DNA from: Dasyornis broadbenti
Taxonomy: Eukaryota > Chordata > Aves > Passeriformes > Dasyornithidae
Assembly: GCA_013397935.1 (NCBI GenBank)
Contig: VZRN01006300.1
Span: forward strand, 510,329-574,328
Length of the DNA stretch: 64,000 nucleotides
Reading direction: 5' to 3'
Shown here: in pieces, positions 1-15,400 of the stretch
Layout: the number at the start of each line of letters is the position of its first letter
Numbering within the stretch: the first letter of the stretch is position 1
Notes under the pieces: model-generated
Told to the model about the DNA's origin: nothing
The model's database searches: none
What the model saw: the letters and a program-made list of their open reading frames with translations, nothing else
Program-made: the position numbers and the translations under genes

Positions 1-418
1 ACTCTAAAACCAAATCAGATCCTGAAACCACTCTGGAGAAAGATGTGTTGGGGAAGGCAGGTTAAGGGACTTGTTACACAACACCCAATAATACTTTCAT
101 CTAACAGCCATCATAAGAATTTTCTCAACACTCCTGCAATCAATCAGTGTTAAGTCTGAAACTGGGGAAATCCCAAAACAAAAGTACCAATATAATGCTT
201 TATAAAATTACTTTCTTTCTGTTGCTTTTAACTAATTAAAATCTCACTAGACATGTATTTGCACTTTAATGAGCTTAACTCCCATGAGTGCTCAGAAAAT
301 GGAAACAGCCTCCTAAACTACTGGGGTAGTTTTGCTATTTTCATCTTAAGTCCTTTTTTCCCATTAAATATTAGAGTGCAAACAAAATAATAATAATCTC
401 ATTTAATTATAAAATTAC
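1..418 (-). other. DDC: DDC intron 10 (partial, left edge)
   Basis: AT-rich sequence left of the exon 10 donor. No exon, repeat or motif was recognised. Confidence 0.7.
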
Positions 419-495
419 CAGACTCCTGATGGTGATGCTGCAGGTAAAGAGGTTCTAATTTAAAGGCACCTATCAAATCTGATCTTTTTTTCACC
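419..495 (-). CDS. DDC: DDC exon 10: codons 315 (part)-341 (part), catalytic loop
   Basis: 77 nt; acceptor TATACAG|, donor TCTG|GTAATT. After completing Trp315 it encodes VKKRSDLIGAFKLEPLYLQH and then HHQES, plus one base of Gly341. Tyr332 lies in the flexible catalytic loop that closes over the substrate. The donor GTAATT is weak. Everything further left (1-418) is intron 10; exons 11 onward are outside the window. Confidence 0.94.
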
Positions 496-3400
496 CTGTA
501 TAAAAAAGAAAGAAATCAAATTGAGAATTTAAGAATAAAGACTTAAGGGATTAAATTTCCACAAGAAGTGAAGTCAAATTGAATGTGTTTAAACTGGCAT
601 ATTTCCTGAGCACAGTCTGTGCCATTTTCAGTGCTTTTTCACAGCCATATCAGTACTGTACTTACAAGTAGTTAAGTGTAAGGCTCAGCAGGAACGGGCA
701 GCATGACTGCACGACTACATATTTAAAAACAGACAAGAAACAGACATAGAGGATCTTTTTATGGTGATAGACACTCACACCAGAATGTGAGACTAGCTGA
801 AGCAATGTTAATGTTTGCAGTCAACAGAAGTTGTCTTGAAATTACTGCAGTACAAAGCTGCGTGGGAAGAGCTGTTGCTTCCTAAACACCGCACAGAGCC
901 GTGCTGAGGCTCTGGGGGTGCTGGCCACTGTCTCTTCATGCTGCCGTGGAAGCAGCAGCAGCAGCCACTGGAAGGGACAAGCCACCCAGTTCTGACTCAG
1001 GCTCTCCTCTTGTACCACCCTGCCCTTAGCTAGATCCAACACACAGTTCCTGACAGACATTTTACAGCACAATGTTACAGTGAGAAGTGTAACTTACTAT
1101 TGCCAGCTAGGGGTGATGTGACTGGACTGAGGTTCAAAAGCCAGTGTGTCCCTTTTAGAGAGAATAAGCTATGTTTTGCTGATGGTTAATAACAAGATTT
1201 TTCTGGTTCATGCTTCATGCTGTGTAAGACTGACTCACCTCCACAAATGTTGGATTTTATAGAGGCAGAAGAAGAAGAAACCATAAATCAAAAAGGGAAA
1301 AACTGCTACATCATTGTATTAGGCTTATAAATATATTACAAAATAAGCAAAAATTATATCAACACAGGGATACTCTAAATGACAAAAATCCAACCTTTTT
1401 TTCTGTGTTTTAATGGTTTAATATAGAATTGTAAATTTCTACGTAAAAATCTAACTTCCAATATTTTACTGTGTATGTATAAATGCAGAGGCCAGTACAT
1501 ACTCCCACTCTCATTCACATCTAGACTGTGGTCATAAAACATCTTATTCAAACAAACAAAAAACCTTCCTCTCACTAAAGGTCAGGGAAATTCCAAGGTC
1601 AACAGCTAAGTATTTGCCTTCAGGTATGGAACGTACACAGCTGAAAATAAGTAAACTTATGCACATGAAAAATAGCAACAGATTTTCAGATTGCTCTCAA
1701 TAAAAACAATAACTTAATTCTGTACCAGAAATGTCATGTGGATGAAAGAAATAAAATATTAACTGAAAACAGGTTGAATTAGGCTAAATATTTGTAACAA
1801 ATTCCAAGTTGTTCTACTGTAGTTTATTTGAAATGTTTGATTACATTGATAAATTCATTTTTCATTCATCATTCTGTATGCAGCTAATCCAAGTTACAAG
1901 CAATGTCTTTAGTTGTTTTGTGAGAGCTTAATTTCTTCTCCTGTAAGATGCTGTGTTAAACAATGGAACAGATAGCTATTCTGCAGGAACATCTAGCTTA
2001 GAAGACACAGAAATGACATGGAAGTTTCTGTAGGCAGGGCATGTGGGAAGGGTGCTGCTGCATTCTGCAAGTAGGTCCACACCTCAGGCAAGCCCTAAGC
2101 GCTCAGGAGGTCCACACCAGAGAGCTGAGTGCTTGAGGTCTCTGCCATAATGGTGGGCACCCACCTCGGAGCCAAACCCAGTATGTCTGTTGAGGCAGCC
2201 CCTGAGAAGTCTGATGCAGCCACTCAGATGGAACTGGAAAGGAAGGAGATGTCAGTACAGGTGGCAGCTTGCAATGGAAGCCCAGATACTCCTGGAGAAA
2301 AGGCTGGTACCTGCACGAAGTGTGCACAGGTGGATGACCTGTTGTGGCTGGTGGCATTACAAGACACTGATAATAGGCTGTGTGGTAGTAGAGGGACTGA
2401 AACTGAGGTAGATATGTGGCTCCAGAACCATACACCTACAATGGGTAACACTGAGCTTGAGACACCTTGGGCAAAAGCAGGGCTCCAACCTCCACCCTCC
2501 AACGTTCAGACCAAAATCAGGTATGATGCTTTAGAGGTTTTAGATGTCCGTGAGCAAGGCAAACAAGGAGAACCTGCACCAGCAGCACATGGTAGTTACT
2601 GTAAAAAGAAATGCTGAGTGACTGTAGTGGGTGACTCTCTGTTAAGGGGCTCTGAGGCACCAATCCACCAGCCTGAAAGATGTTCCTTAATCACCTCTCC
2701 AGATTAAAATCACAAGGTTAGAATATCTCCAGAGGTTCCTTCCACCCCCAGATGAATCTGTCATCCTGTGAATATGTATTTCAGAAATGATATTGGTAAA
2801 CTAGAATTTTTTTAAGGCTGGATGTTATACTGACAGACCAAGACCTAGCTTAAGTAGCACAGATTCACATATTAAATATTCATAATACAAAATGCACAAC
2901 AAAAGTCCTGGTGAATAAAGTAGTGAAAATCTGTGAAAAGTGATTTACTTGAATTGCACATCTGCAGTTTTTAACTGCCTCTCTCTATTTTGTGCATTTT
3001 TAATGACAGATAAAAAGGTGACCTCATATTATGAACCAACAGGAAAATTTCACTTCAGTTTGTGTTCAAGTTGATTGTTCAGTTTTGTTCAATTGAAGTC
3101 AAGTCAGGAAGTGAGATACAATTTCATTTCAAACAGTTTTCAAGGCCAGGCTGGATGGGGCTTTGAGCAGCCTGGGCTAGTGGAAGGTGTCCTTGCCTAT
3201 GGCAGTGAGGTTGGAGGTAGATGATCTTTAAGTTCCCTTTCAACCCAAACTATTCTGTGTTCTATGATCTACAAATAAATATTTTCTGTAAGCACCTTCC
3301 TTCCAGATACTGAAACACCTTCCCAATCAAAAATTAACACTTAAACTCTTAAAAGAGTAATAAAAGTCGAAAATACCATGACTTGCAGGATTGTTATTTT

Positions 3401-6400
3401 CACTCCTTCTAAATTAAGACACTTCTTCCTATTTTATAAAATTCCGGGGTACCAATTAAACAAGTCAGGCAAAACTGACTGTAGTTTCAAGGCAAAGTCT
3501 CTAAAGGACTCTAACATTTGAATATAGAAAATACACCCTTCTTGGACTGGCTGTATTAAATTCCTTTTTATAGGAAATTGACTGCTCTTTTCTGTACATC
3601 AGGAAGTCTTAGAATATTTTACAAAAGGTTTATAATGAAATTGCCTCCAAATCTGAAACATCAGTGCCACATATTGCACTGAGTAGTTAAATAATTACAT
3701 TACAGATCTAATGGGTAGATTATTTTAATCAGCTTGCAGTGAAAAGAAATGCAAATGTTTATTGGGGAAAGTGCTGAGGAGCCTGGGTTATTTTGAAGTT
3801 TGCCCATCAATGGAACTCAGATTGTTTTGATTCTGAAATGGTATTTAGTGTTTACTGAACTGTTTCCACAGTATCATGCCTAATACTTTCTATGGATCCT
3901 AAGAGGACTATGTATCCTTCACAGTCACTTTTTCTTACCATCCTTCATCCTTTATTATTACATTTCACCTCTTCAGGCAGTGTTACAGTTGGTAAGAGAG
4001 GTATATTTTGGACATGGGCCTTAGAATTAGGTGGACAATGGACTTGGCTTTGAGTCAAAGAATTTAAGTGTACATTTATTCTGAATTAAGTGAATAACCC
4101 CTATACATAAATTCCTTCTGAATTGAAGCCCGAGTGACTATAGTTGTGAAACTTTCACTTTGAGTAAGGAAACATGTTGCAAGTTCTCTTGAGAGTCCTT
4201 GTATTGGAATCTTCCTACCTATGAAAACAAGCCTTTTATGCAATGGTTTATCTAAAAAAAATCCCAAAAACCTAGTAAGAAACAAAATGCAGAAAAATAC
4301 TTTCCTTAGTCGAAAGTCTAAGCTCTACTAGGAATAACCTAAAATCACCTGAGATGGGAACTCACAGTGTGATAGTATATACCTTGTTGTACTGGAAAAC
4401 CAGGTAAAATGCCTTTAACATAGTTCCATGGGGTTTTCAAAGAAAACAGAATTAATGAGAAACTAAACTATTAAGGACTCGACTGTGGTTCCTAATTGTT
4501 CTGCAAACATTAAAGAGAATGATAGTGTATTGTCTTATTTGCAAGTGGCTATTTTTTTAACAATGTCTTTGAGTGATGAGAAAAGATGGGAGGAACTAGC
4601 AAAGGAGTTTGTTTCATCACCTTCCCACTTCCTTATACACAGAGACACAACATACTAAGAGGTACTTATAAATTGGAGTGCTGCCACTACTGATGAATTA
4701 GGGTCACAATGTAAGCCATCTTACCCTAAAGAAAAGAAAAAAAAACCAGAATGGCTTGGAAGATTTGAAATGCCTACATCAGCTGACATATTAAAGTAAA
4801 AACCATAATATATTACCTGAAAAGTCAACTTTGCTGAGGAAATTAAAAGAGAGGAAGGTTAACCAAAAGCAACAGAGTGATCATTGTCTTACATTTATTC
4901 TTCTTTTAAATAAGGTGCCCTGTTTCTGGATTATGTTTTGGAGTCTTCTTTTTAGAATTTTTGCAAATTTTGTTCTATTATAACTGAAATTAATGTTTTC
5001 ATTTATTTTGGAAAATAGTCTGTATTTGCTGAAAAGCCGTTTTGCTAATAAGTATCATTAGTTGTAATGCTGGTAAGCATCTAGTTTGGGACAAAATAGG
5101 ATCATCTATTATGGAATGTTTTTAACAAACCCGTGCTATTATTACTGCCATGATACTTTGCTTTGTTTGAAAGTATTTCTATGGGTTTCTATTTTGACAT
5201 CTTTTTATATCAAAATGTTGTCTCTGCTGTCATCTGGGAAAATTGAAAGTCACTACAAAATTACATAAATAGTCCTTTTTGAAATCAGCTGCTTTTCATT
5301 AGCCAAATCTTAAACATTTTTAGAAAGGCTTTTAAAAGAATCAAAGCTCAAACCAAAAGAAATTTTATGGAAAAGAAAAGGAAGAAAAAAAAGCCCCATT
5401 TAGCATGCTGTTCATTGCACTGATATCCTTAAAAGAAGGGGGTTTTTTATGTGTGTTTTAAACAGTCACAAAATGGAGCAAGTATAAATCTGCAGACTTT
5501 TTGGGACTTCTCTCTCTTTCTGGAACACAATGCAGAGCTCAAGCCTATTTCTAAATTTCACGTTTTTGAAACTTGGGTTAAATGAAAGTTTGAATTCTGT
5601 AAATAATTTGTAAGAGTTAAAGCTATCCAGTTCTCCTCATTTCAATAGAGAAATGTAAATAAATGTCTACTTATAGAAAGGAAGACTAATATAACCCTGG
5701 TTTTGTCTCTTGTAATGTTTCCTTTTACTGTAATACTTACCACATAGCAGAGCAGTCAAAATTCACTAGGAGCCATTTGTGAGGATTAAAGTTAAATGAA
5801 TCTGCAAACTGAGAATGGATAAATAAAAAGAGAATTATGAAAGAGAAAAGGTTCCATGTATTAATGATATAATTTTGTCAAATTGTCTGTGTAACTATGA
5901 ATGAGTTCCTGAATTGGGTCTTTATAATATTCATATTGATGTCACTTTATTAGTAACTGTTGTAATTAAATCTTCATTTATTTTGGGAGTGAGATTCATG
6001 TGAGGTATGCGGTTAGGCTAATGGTATTATCAACATTTTGAGCATTTGTTTACAATTATGCTTTCTAGATATGTATGTTATAGAAAAGTATAAATCTTAT
6101 TGTGAACTGAAATAAATACATAAATCTGCATACTCAGAAACAATCACTGGGGTTCACATCACATTTTTCAATAACAATTCCCTAAGCTTTCTACTTCCAA
6201 GAATATTAAACATATACACACAAAATTCATATATAGCAACAAATTATATATTTAATTCAGAATCTGCACATCTTATTCCTTCATAAAATTACAACTTACT
6301 AGGAAATGACTTTTCTGTTTTTTTTTTTTTTGTTTTTTTTTTTACTGACAGAGTATTTTCTTTCAGTAGAAATTATTTTTTCATCTAAATCAAAAGAAAA

Positions 6401-9400
6401 ACCACCAAAGAGTAAGCACGCACAGAACATGTTTATACACATCATGTGCCAGGCCTGGTTTACTTGACATATGTTTAGGTGGAGCATCAGAAGAAGGCAG
6501 GTTAGATGGACATAACGTGGGAAAGGATTCATCCATGTTTTCTGTTTTAACAAAGGCAGAAGTCACCAGCCTTAAAAAACCTGGGGGATGGGGACCTGGC
6601 AGCATCAAGGTCTAACTGTTCCATATAGCACTCTTCTGTTCTCATTTGCTTCTCATAACCTTCCCTGTCACCTGTAAACAATTAACAATTGCTCTAATAA
6701 GAGAAGACTATCTGTCTGTCTCTCTATCTATCTATACATCTATCTAGCGATCACCCTGTACTGTAAAGTAGGAAACCTATTCACAGTTGTTAAATATTTA
6801 CTCTTATGACAAATGCTGGCCCAGACAAGGGATGCTGTTTCATTTCCTTCAGGAACCAATAACAATAATTTAAAAAAATATTCCCCTACAGGAAATTACA
6901 ACAAGCTTCATTTGCTGATAAAAAAGAGACAGAAAGAAATGCTTTATTTGTGAGGGGGATTTTCCTCCTCTTCTTCATTAGTCACTGCCTATCAGTGTAG
7001 TGTTTAAACTTCTGGCTTTACCAAACAGTAATATTTTCTCCACTGACGTGGAAGACAAGGACTTATCTGACTGTCTGAGGGGAGCAGCAGGAAATTGAAG
7101 TATTCTTATCTAAGCAACTGAATGCCAAGTAGCTCAGCAAGGCAGGGGAAAAGGAACAGCAGTGCTGTTGGGGGAATATTTCATTTAGGTCTCTTGGTTA
7201 TTAAACCCTGTCTGTTTGAGATACAGCTACTGGCTCTATCGTATATGACTTTCAGGATGTAAGAAAAAAACCAGACATGATGAGCTCATTAATCTGTCAA
7301 AACTATTTTCTTTTTTCTTCCCCCTTTTTTTTGGAGTAATGTAGAATTAGGATGTCACAAATATATCTTCTGCCATATTTGGGAAAAAGTTCCTCTTTTC
7401 TATTTGTTGATTCAGTACTACTTGTTATTCTGAATGACAAACTTATTATAGAAGGGTGCTTGCATACTCCCCATATAAACCAGTAAAAATTTAAAAATTT
7501 ACATAATTCAATAGAATGTACAGGAATTTGAAGTGCAAACTGAGGTGCAGCTTACTTGGAGATTCTGGAAGAGCCATTAATCTTAGGTTCATAAGAAACA
7601 CAAATTCTATGAAAGAGCAAGGTTTCAGCAGGCTGCTAGAGAAAAAACACACATTCACCTCCACTCCATTTAAAAGATGCCTGAATTCAGGGCAGATGAA
7701 TGCACTTCCCGCATAGGCTGCATCAATATGCATCCAGATATTTTCCTTATTACCTAAAAAAATAATTGAAGGGGAAATAAATTAAACAGAAGATTAAAAA
7801 GCTCTATTAATTTGCATGAAACCAAGTGCCTGAGAGATTTTTCTTTGATGTTATTATTTTCCCAATTTAAAATTAAATTAAGAGATTAAATGTTTCCACC
7901 ATCTGGGTTTTCATTAATGCATAAAAATGTATATATAATGTATTATTTTTCCTTCCCACTTCTACTGGAACAAAGTCATAGGACCATAGAATCAGAATAT
8001 TCTGTGTTGGTAAGGACCCACAAAGATCATCATCTTTGGGTTTATATTACTAATATTAAGCAACATAAATGATTTTGTGGTTTTGATTTAAGAACTATCC
8101 TAAAATACACTTTAAAGATGTATCTAGGGAATTACCTATCATTTCTACGGTAATAGAAGTACTTTAGCATGAGGAGCTAGAATATTAGCTGTGCTCCTCA
8201 CTTCTAACTCATGAATCACAAACATGTTTCTAAAGAGTATTTTTTACATATTGATAAATGTGCATGCACAGGCTTTTGAACTATGTGCGGCAAACTATTT
8301 ATTTCAAGGATGGAGACACTTATGCAGAAGCAAGCACTGAAATGCTAAGGAAGTGCTTCTTATGATTAGTCACTGAATGGTTTCTGCAGAAATATTTTTG
8401 CATATGAGCAGCTCCCATATACTCTGTAATTCAGTATTCACATTTCACTAGAGATCACTGTTTTAATGCACTCAGTAACAATTCTGGTCTATGAGCTGAT
8501 GGCTGAAGCCCACATAACATCTTTACACTGGTCACCAAGTAATTCTGATGGTTATTTCCACATACATAGGTATATCCATTGAGGTCTGCCATTGGGCATC
8601 AAGTTCATGCTGAAATTTGCATTCTTGTGAACTAAATTTTCTTTTTCCATGAATGCCAGGGAAAAGCTAATAAAATATTATTCACAATATCCACAACTTA
8701 GGTTTATTTGAAAACATATTGAAAGTTTAACTGATTATCTGTTTTATAAATATACTTGGTTTCAGACACTGCCTTTTTTATCATAGGACTACAGCTCATG
8801 TATACTAAGGAGAAAATTAAGCAGAAAGGCTAGCATGAGACTTCTGACTTCACTGGTACGCCATCCTTTTGATGGGCTCTGCTGCACAAGCAGGGAAACA
8901 CATGATTACTTGCTATGCCTAAAAGTATTGGTGTCACTGTTGTATTGGGTCAGGTCTAGGCAAAATAATCTGTAGCTACTAAGCAGACTACTAGGAACCT
9001 GTTTAAAAAGAAGGATTGGGAGAAATGAAGTCTCTGGGGCTTGTGCTGAAAGGTAGGAAACCTCACAGAGCAAGTGACCACCACGCAAGCCCCAAAGTTT
9101 TAAACCCTACCTGAATAAATTAACAGTACATCAAATCAAGCCGTGTTTCTATGAAGCTGCTTCCAGTTGTGTACAGCTCTAGATTTCCTGTTTAAATGTA
9201 TGCTTGAAAAGATATGGTGCACTTTGGTAGCATCTTCATCAGCCAGCAAACATGTGCTTTTGACCAAACCCTGCTGTAGATCAAAGCTTGACACAGCAAA
9301 CCATAACACAGAAATACTTATGAAGAGTCCATGACTTGATCACTGTATTAAACACCCTGGAAGTTGTCCTATTTTCTTGAAAGAGGAGGGAAATTGGGGA

Positions 9401-12400
9401 GGGGAGAGTAAGGATTAAGAATACATGTGGACTTTTGGTGCATATTTCCCTACTATTTGTAGTTGTTAGAACCAGGCAGAAACAAAACACTTGATGCGGA
9501 GCAGAATTAAGAGTTCAACTTTTCCCTGATATTCAGCATTGCTCTAGATGCACATGCAGGTAGAAGGGCTTGAAGAAAAATGTTACAAACTGAGACACTT
9601 ACAGTAATTCTTAACTGTCAGTGTTCCAAGATATGCTCCCCCAGAAAAGAAACCCTTGAGGCAATGTCCTGTAACTCTTTTAACAGTTTGAGAATGCACA
9701 TTTGCTGCTTGACATAATATTAAAAATAAAACTATAACCGAAGATCTCACGTAGCTTTATTGAATTTGGACATTGGCACTGCATAGTGTCCTGGAAATGA
9801 CTCAGCATGTCTTAAACTGGTATCTGCAATTTTAGAAAGAAGCAGCAAAGACTTACAAATGGGACCCAGTTCTAAGAGTTTATCAAAGGAGCAGCAAGGG
9901 GTGGTTCCAAGTGTTGCACAGAACTGCAAAGCCAAGAAAAAAAAAAGTGTTACAGCATAGAAGATTACCAAATGAGAAAAACTGCCTGCACAGTCAACAA
10001 TAGACAGTAAAAAGAATAGATGATGTAGGTGAAAAAAAAATGATGTTAGTCATGTTAGTCATTATTTGTCCTTAGTGGATAGGAACTTTTCAGACTGTGG
10101 GTAGGTTTTTTTCAAAGCTTCCATACGAGTCCATTGAAGCAGAAGCATAAAATCAAATAGAAAATTGACTGGTAAGTACCGTAACATAGTCACAGTATTG
10201 TGATAATGCTATATTTTATATATTTTCTATAAGTTGCACATGATTATTGTGTAGGTCAATATTACCCGAACATATGCAAATGCCATCAAAATGATTTGCA
10301 GCTCATGGTATATAAGCAAGTTCTGAATTTGAGCAACTCAAAGGTGCTGGAATTATCGTCAACAGAATAGATTGACAAATGTTGCTGTCTTGATCAGAGC
10401 CACAGCTCTGCAACAGAGATTTGTAACTGATTTATGCTCAAGGGATCTGCAGCCTGGAACCTGTTCACTAGCAGCATATGTTCACTATTTGGCTTGCAAG
10501 ACTTTTTCCCAGAGAAACTTCTCCTGAATTCATCCTAAAATACTGGAACAGTTCTTCCTTCATTCTGTTAACGTCTCATTCAATGTATCCTTCTGTGTGA
10601 CCAGTGGGCCAAAAGCAGAGGCAACATAAATGCTGAAGTTTCACAGTAGAAAGAGAGTATAACTAGGTGAAAATGAGCTATTGTAATTTACTGGGAATAT
10701 GCAGTATATTAACTAACCCCAACCACCAAGCTCATATAAACTGACATTATTTTATTTTTCATTGCTACACTTATGTTTTAAACACTCTGTCTTATTTCTG
10801 AAAGCACTAATAAAGGCTGGGTCTGGTTTTTGTCTTGTACTGGATTTTTATGTAATAAAAGACACTTTACAGTTTAAATAGACAAATAAAGTATGCTGTG
10901 TTTTAGTCAGAGTATTGCAGTACAAAAATTAGATAATTTATCCAAGGTCACACATAAACTATTGTACAGCTAGGTGATGATTATAAAAATTCCAAACCCA
11001 GAATTTTGCTTTTTTTTTTTTTTATTTTAGTATTTCTGGTTACCTTTTCTGCCAAATAAACGGTCAATGCAACATATTTTGCTCCTACAGTTTTTCCCAA
11101 TATACTTCGAATTAGCCACATTCTTCTGTGTGTATGTGTGCCCATATCCTTTAGCAAATTCATGATGAGACCAATAAGAAGAGAAAGGAAAACCTAAATG
11201 ATACTTGTCCATCCACTAGACCTTTCAAGAAACAAACATTCTGTCACAGCAAAACTTGAAAAAGTCATTATTAAAATAATAAAGGGACAATTTGGTATTT
11301 TTTCTGTATTAAGCTACTGAGAACCTGAGTTTGAAACAAATACAAATCTAAAAATGAGAAGCACATTGTGTATATATATAGTTAGTAAATTGTGAGCTAA
11401 TATATTTTTCCCTCAAGATAGTTTAATCTTTACATATACTGGGCCCTCCTATATTCCCGAGACATACGAAGAGAACAGAAAAATTGGAGTGCTTTGACGT
11501 ATATTTACAACTTTTTTGGAAGACTAATCACCCTCTGAGAGCGGCTGCTTTGCAAAGATGGCAGGATACTTTTTTAAATAGGAATAAATTTGGTCCCTAT
11601 TTTTCCTAAGAAGGCACATGTACATGAAGTGAAAATATATTTATCACATTGTTGTCTGCCTGGAATGTTCCCAGGAGAACATTCATTTCATCTTTGGCTG
11701 AACTAGAAATTTACACATTGGATCACAAGAAATGGAGGATACCACAATGAATGCCAGATTTTCTATAAAGAATAGGGACTAACCCATTGGATTGGGAAAT
11801 AAATAAAAAGAGTGCACTATAGACTTAACTCTGCTTTCACACTTATATTTTATAGTAATATAGTATGAACAGAGTGAAATTGCCTTGGTTAGTCCAGCAA
11901 TTAAAATAATTATGGAAATTTCACAACAGAAAGTTACACATTATTGTTGTTAGTGATGAACTGCAGTTAAGGTATTTTCCTGCTAATCAGGATAAGGAGT
12001 ATGTTTTTCAGGGAGAGATTATATGAGTTAAAACATATGCTTAGTTGTTTAAATAATAGCTTATTCTGTAAAGTATACCTCAATTTCTAAAATAATTTTG
12101 TTTTCCTCTCTGCAGGTGTCTACGCCTCAAAGCTACTTGCTTTAATTCTCAGAAACCACCTAGAGTGGCAGCGTCTGCTCTTGTCAGGACTCTCATTACC
12201 CTGCCTCAGTACTACAGAATGAATCTAACTCAATTTGTAGCCTGTGTAACACCAGAAAAATCACATTTGTGCAAAGGGCAGGGGACAGGCTATATCACAG
12301 AAATGGGACTGATGCCTCAGTACAGCCTCCAGGCCTTTTCTTTTTCAGGTTGTGCACTTCAAATTTGACTCAGCCCTGGGCTGTGAATACACAGCAGCTA

Positions 12401-15400
12401 AAATGCTTGCCTCAGTCATCTCATGTATTACTTTCCTGAAATGGAGAGCTGTGTCAGGAAACATGCACGAATGTTTATGATTCCTGAGAGCAATTACTCT
12501 CAATCTTTTCATCCAGAAGACCTCCTACAGCTTTTTGAAACAGATGTGGTCACGTTTTGCATGGTTCCACCACGAAGCTTTTCATTTGCAAATAACTAAA
12601 ATGAGGCAGAACTTTCAATGTTTGCTTATTGTTTTTATTTTCTCCTATTCAGTTCTTGCCAGCTTGCACTCATGATAATGTCTGTGGCCTGAAGACACTG
12701 TAACAGTTTTCTAAACCACCATTCACTATTTTACAGAACAGCAATCATTCACAAACTGTGGGTTAAGAAACATCACCCTAGACATCTGTAGATATCTCAA
12801 GAATGCTTCTTCCAAATGGAAATCTGTAGTCAGGATCTAAGCGTTAACTTCTACTGAAGAGATGGCTCCTCTGTCAGTCTGATTCTGATTTATTGTTTCC
12901 CGAGTGAGTCTGGATACAAACAGCCCGCTTCTTAATATCCTGTGGATCATCATTCAGAAGAGTCATTTCATCTAGAATCAGAAAGATTTCACGCTGGGCA
13001 GCAGGCAATTGCATTGTAGCAGCTTTATACTGGTTGAGGTCGTTGAAGTAGATTGTACCTTGTATAGGGCAGCTGCAATCTATTGGTGCTGATTTATGAA
13101 AGACAGCACAAAGCTTACAGGCCACTTAGACACATTTAGGTGAACTAGGCTTGAACGCAGTGGGCACTCTAGCTGAATTTAGAAGTGCTTAACTTATTGG
13201 TCTTCACTTTTGGGCATCTCAGCCAACATTCAGCCAACAAAGAAGCCTGTCTCACACTGGGAGCATAGGGCCCAATGGAGAGAGGCATTTACACATGTGC
13301 TTAACCACCAGTGTGTGTTTATAATTAATGAAATGGACATGACTTCAGAATGTGCTTTAAAGCTCCACCTTAACTCAGGGCCAGATGATGGGCTGCACAT
13401 CATGCATGCTGGGAAATGGCTCCTTAGTAAATTGTGGCAACTTTAGTGTCTCAACACCTGACGTGGTTAAGGGCTTTGTTTGCACAGTCTGCTTGCTTTA
13501 CCATATGAAAAGATCTCTGTTTCAGTTCCTGCAAAAGTATTTTGAAAGAGAGAAATTAACACAAGTCTGAACTTAGAAATAAAAAAAGAAAACAGAAGTA
13601 GAGATCTGGGTACCCTAGTGGCAACAGCTTTCACTGAAAAAAATTATATACATATTACTAGTGCTACAAGACATTGACAGTGGGTAGGAATGCAGATATT
13701 CCTTTTAAAGACAGTGCCTCTTCCAAAAAAAGGCTGACTGCCAAATCCTATGTACATGAAAAACAAACCTGTAATTAACAGATTTCTGTAATGACAGAAC
13801 TTGTTTTACATCAAGCAAACCTGACCCTGATTCTCCACTCACCCCTATAGGGAAAGCACTGCTATCAAATTCAGTATAATGATTCTTCATTTATTCATTA
13901 AGTATAAGAGGAGAAACATGCCTATAAGGCATTGCAATTTACTTGTATTTTCTTTTTAATCCCTTACAAAACTTTTTGTAGCTGCTACGGGAGACTGTAA
14001 TAGCTTGGATGCAAACAAGACATCTTTATTAGGAATGATGTCTCTGCTGTCACAAGTCTCTTCAGGCAAAATTTCTTCCATCGAACTTGTGTCTTTGATG
14101 TTGAATCACTCCCCTTCGTGAAGGATCAGTGAATACAGGGAGACAAGGAACCAAGTGGCGTAAGGTGTTTCCTTGGCAATGTGCATGTCTTTGTCGCCAG
14201 AACAAAATACAACAGCACCAAATTACTCAAGAACAAAAGAAACGAAAAGGCTTTTGAAATCTGCAAGCCAGAAAAGGGAGCTCTAATACAGTGCTTGGAC
14301 TGCTGCTCAGCATGACAGAGAATTAACACACCTTTTGAGTTAAGAGGCCAACCATACCGATAATGAGATCTAGTTTAACCTAAGCTGACATGTTTTATGT
14401 ATACAAATAAGTGTAAGACTCGATACAGGCTGTATTAACTCAGGCAGAGCCTCTGCTGTCTTTGAGAGCCTGTTTTGCACAGCTAAACAAACAGACGAAG
14501 AAAAACAGCACTTTTGTAAAAAAGCAGACCCTTTGTAAAGGTGTCACTGAATACATAAATTAGAATTATTTATTTCCTCTTGCTATGCATAGAAAAAATT
14601 AATAAGGCATGAATATTTATGAGGGACAAGTTGCATTTTTTTTGCTAATGGACAAAAGCAGAGGAAAAAACACATTAACTTTATAGTTACTGCATGAAGA
14701 TGTGATATCATGCTGTACTTGTAATTATTTAAAATTAACAGTGAGATTTACAAACAGGATCCTGTATAAGGTATTATGAGCTGGGATCATAACACAGAGA
14801 AATAAAACATGCCTTGTGGCATGTTCTTCACCTCAATAGGTGCATCCCACAGAAAAAAGGGTTTTTTGGAGTCCCTAGAGATGCTTTATTTCTCAGTCAG
14901 AATCTAGTTATATTGCAAAGAAATTGACAAGATGTGCTTGGTCATCCTAAGGACTTGCTAGTTCTAGGCAGCTTAGAAATCAGCAGTGTTCTGGGCATAC
15001 AAAAACCACTTCTCACTCTAGTCATCCTCATACTACATAAAAACATTATCTAAAGGTTAATAACAAGAACAGTAAAAAGATTATATTTTCAAAAGAGCTT
15101 GGTGAAATTAAAGCTTCTTTGTCCCATTTGGCACTTATCCATGACTATAGGCAAGCTTAATCTGCTAATTCTTCTGAAAACAGTTCATAGAAATTTAAGT
15201 CGCATTATCCCTTTTCAAAATGTTACAACACGAAAGAAAAGAAAAAAACACTGTCAGACATTACTTTTCTGTGAAAAAAAAAGTGACATATTTTTGAATC
15301 TCTTAAAAAATCCCATTTCTGAAGTTCTCAGTTTCTAAATTAGTTGTGTGGGGGTTTTTTTGNNNNNNNNNNNNNNNNNNNNNNNNNNNNNNNNNNTTTT

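Larger units (their letters stand above)
496..5740 (-). other. DDC: DDC intron 9 (5.2 kb)
   Basis: Intron with two CR1 pieces, both on the plus strand (2030-2775 with ORF1 remains, 3137-3276 a 3' end). The remainder is AT-rich, with no recognised exon, RNA gene or repeat. Confidence 0.75.

Noticed and set aside
2129..2617. 162-codon plus-strand frame as a cellular gene in DDC intron 9
   Set aside because: It continues past its stop into a GDSL motif and is followed by a CR1 3' end, so it is the remains of a CR1 ORF1.
12874..13125. 83-codon minus-strand frame in DDC intron 6, considered as an extra exon or retrocopy
   Set aside because: It does not match DDC or any family I recognise, and the DDC frame is already continuous from exon 6 to exon 7.
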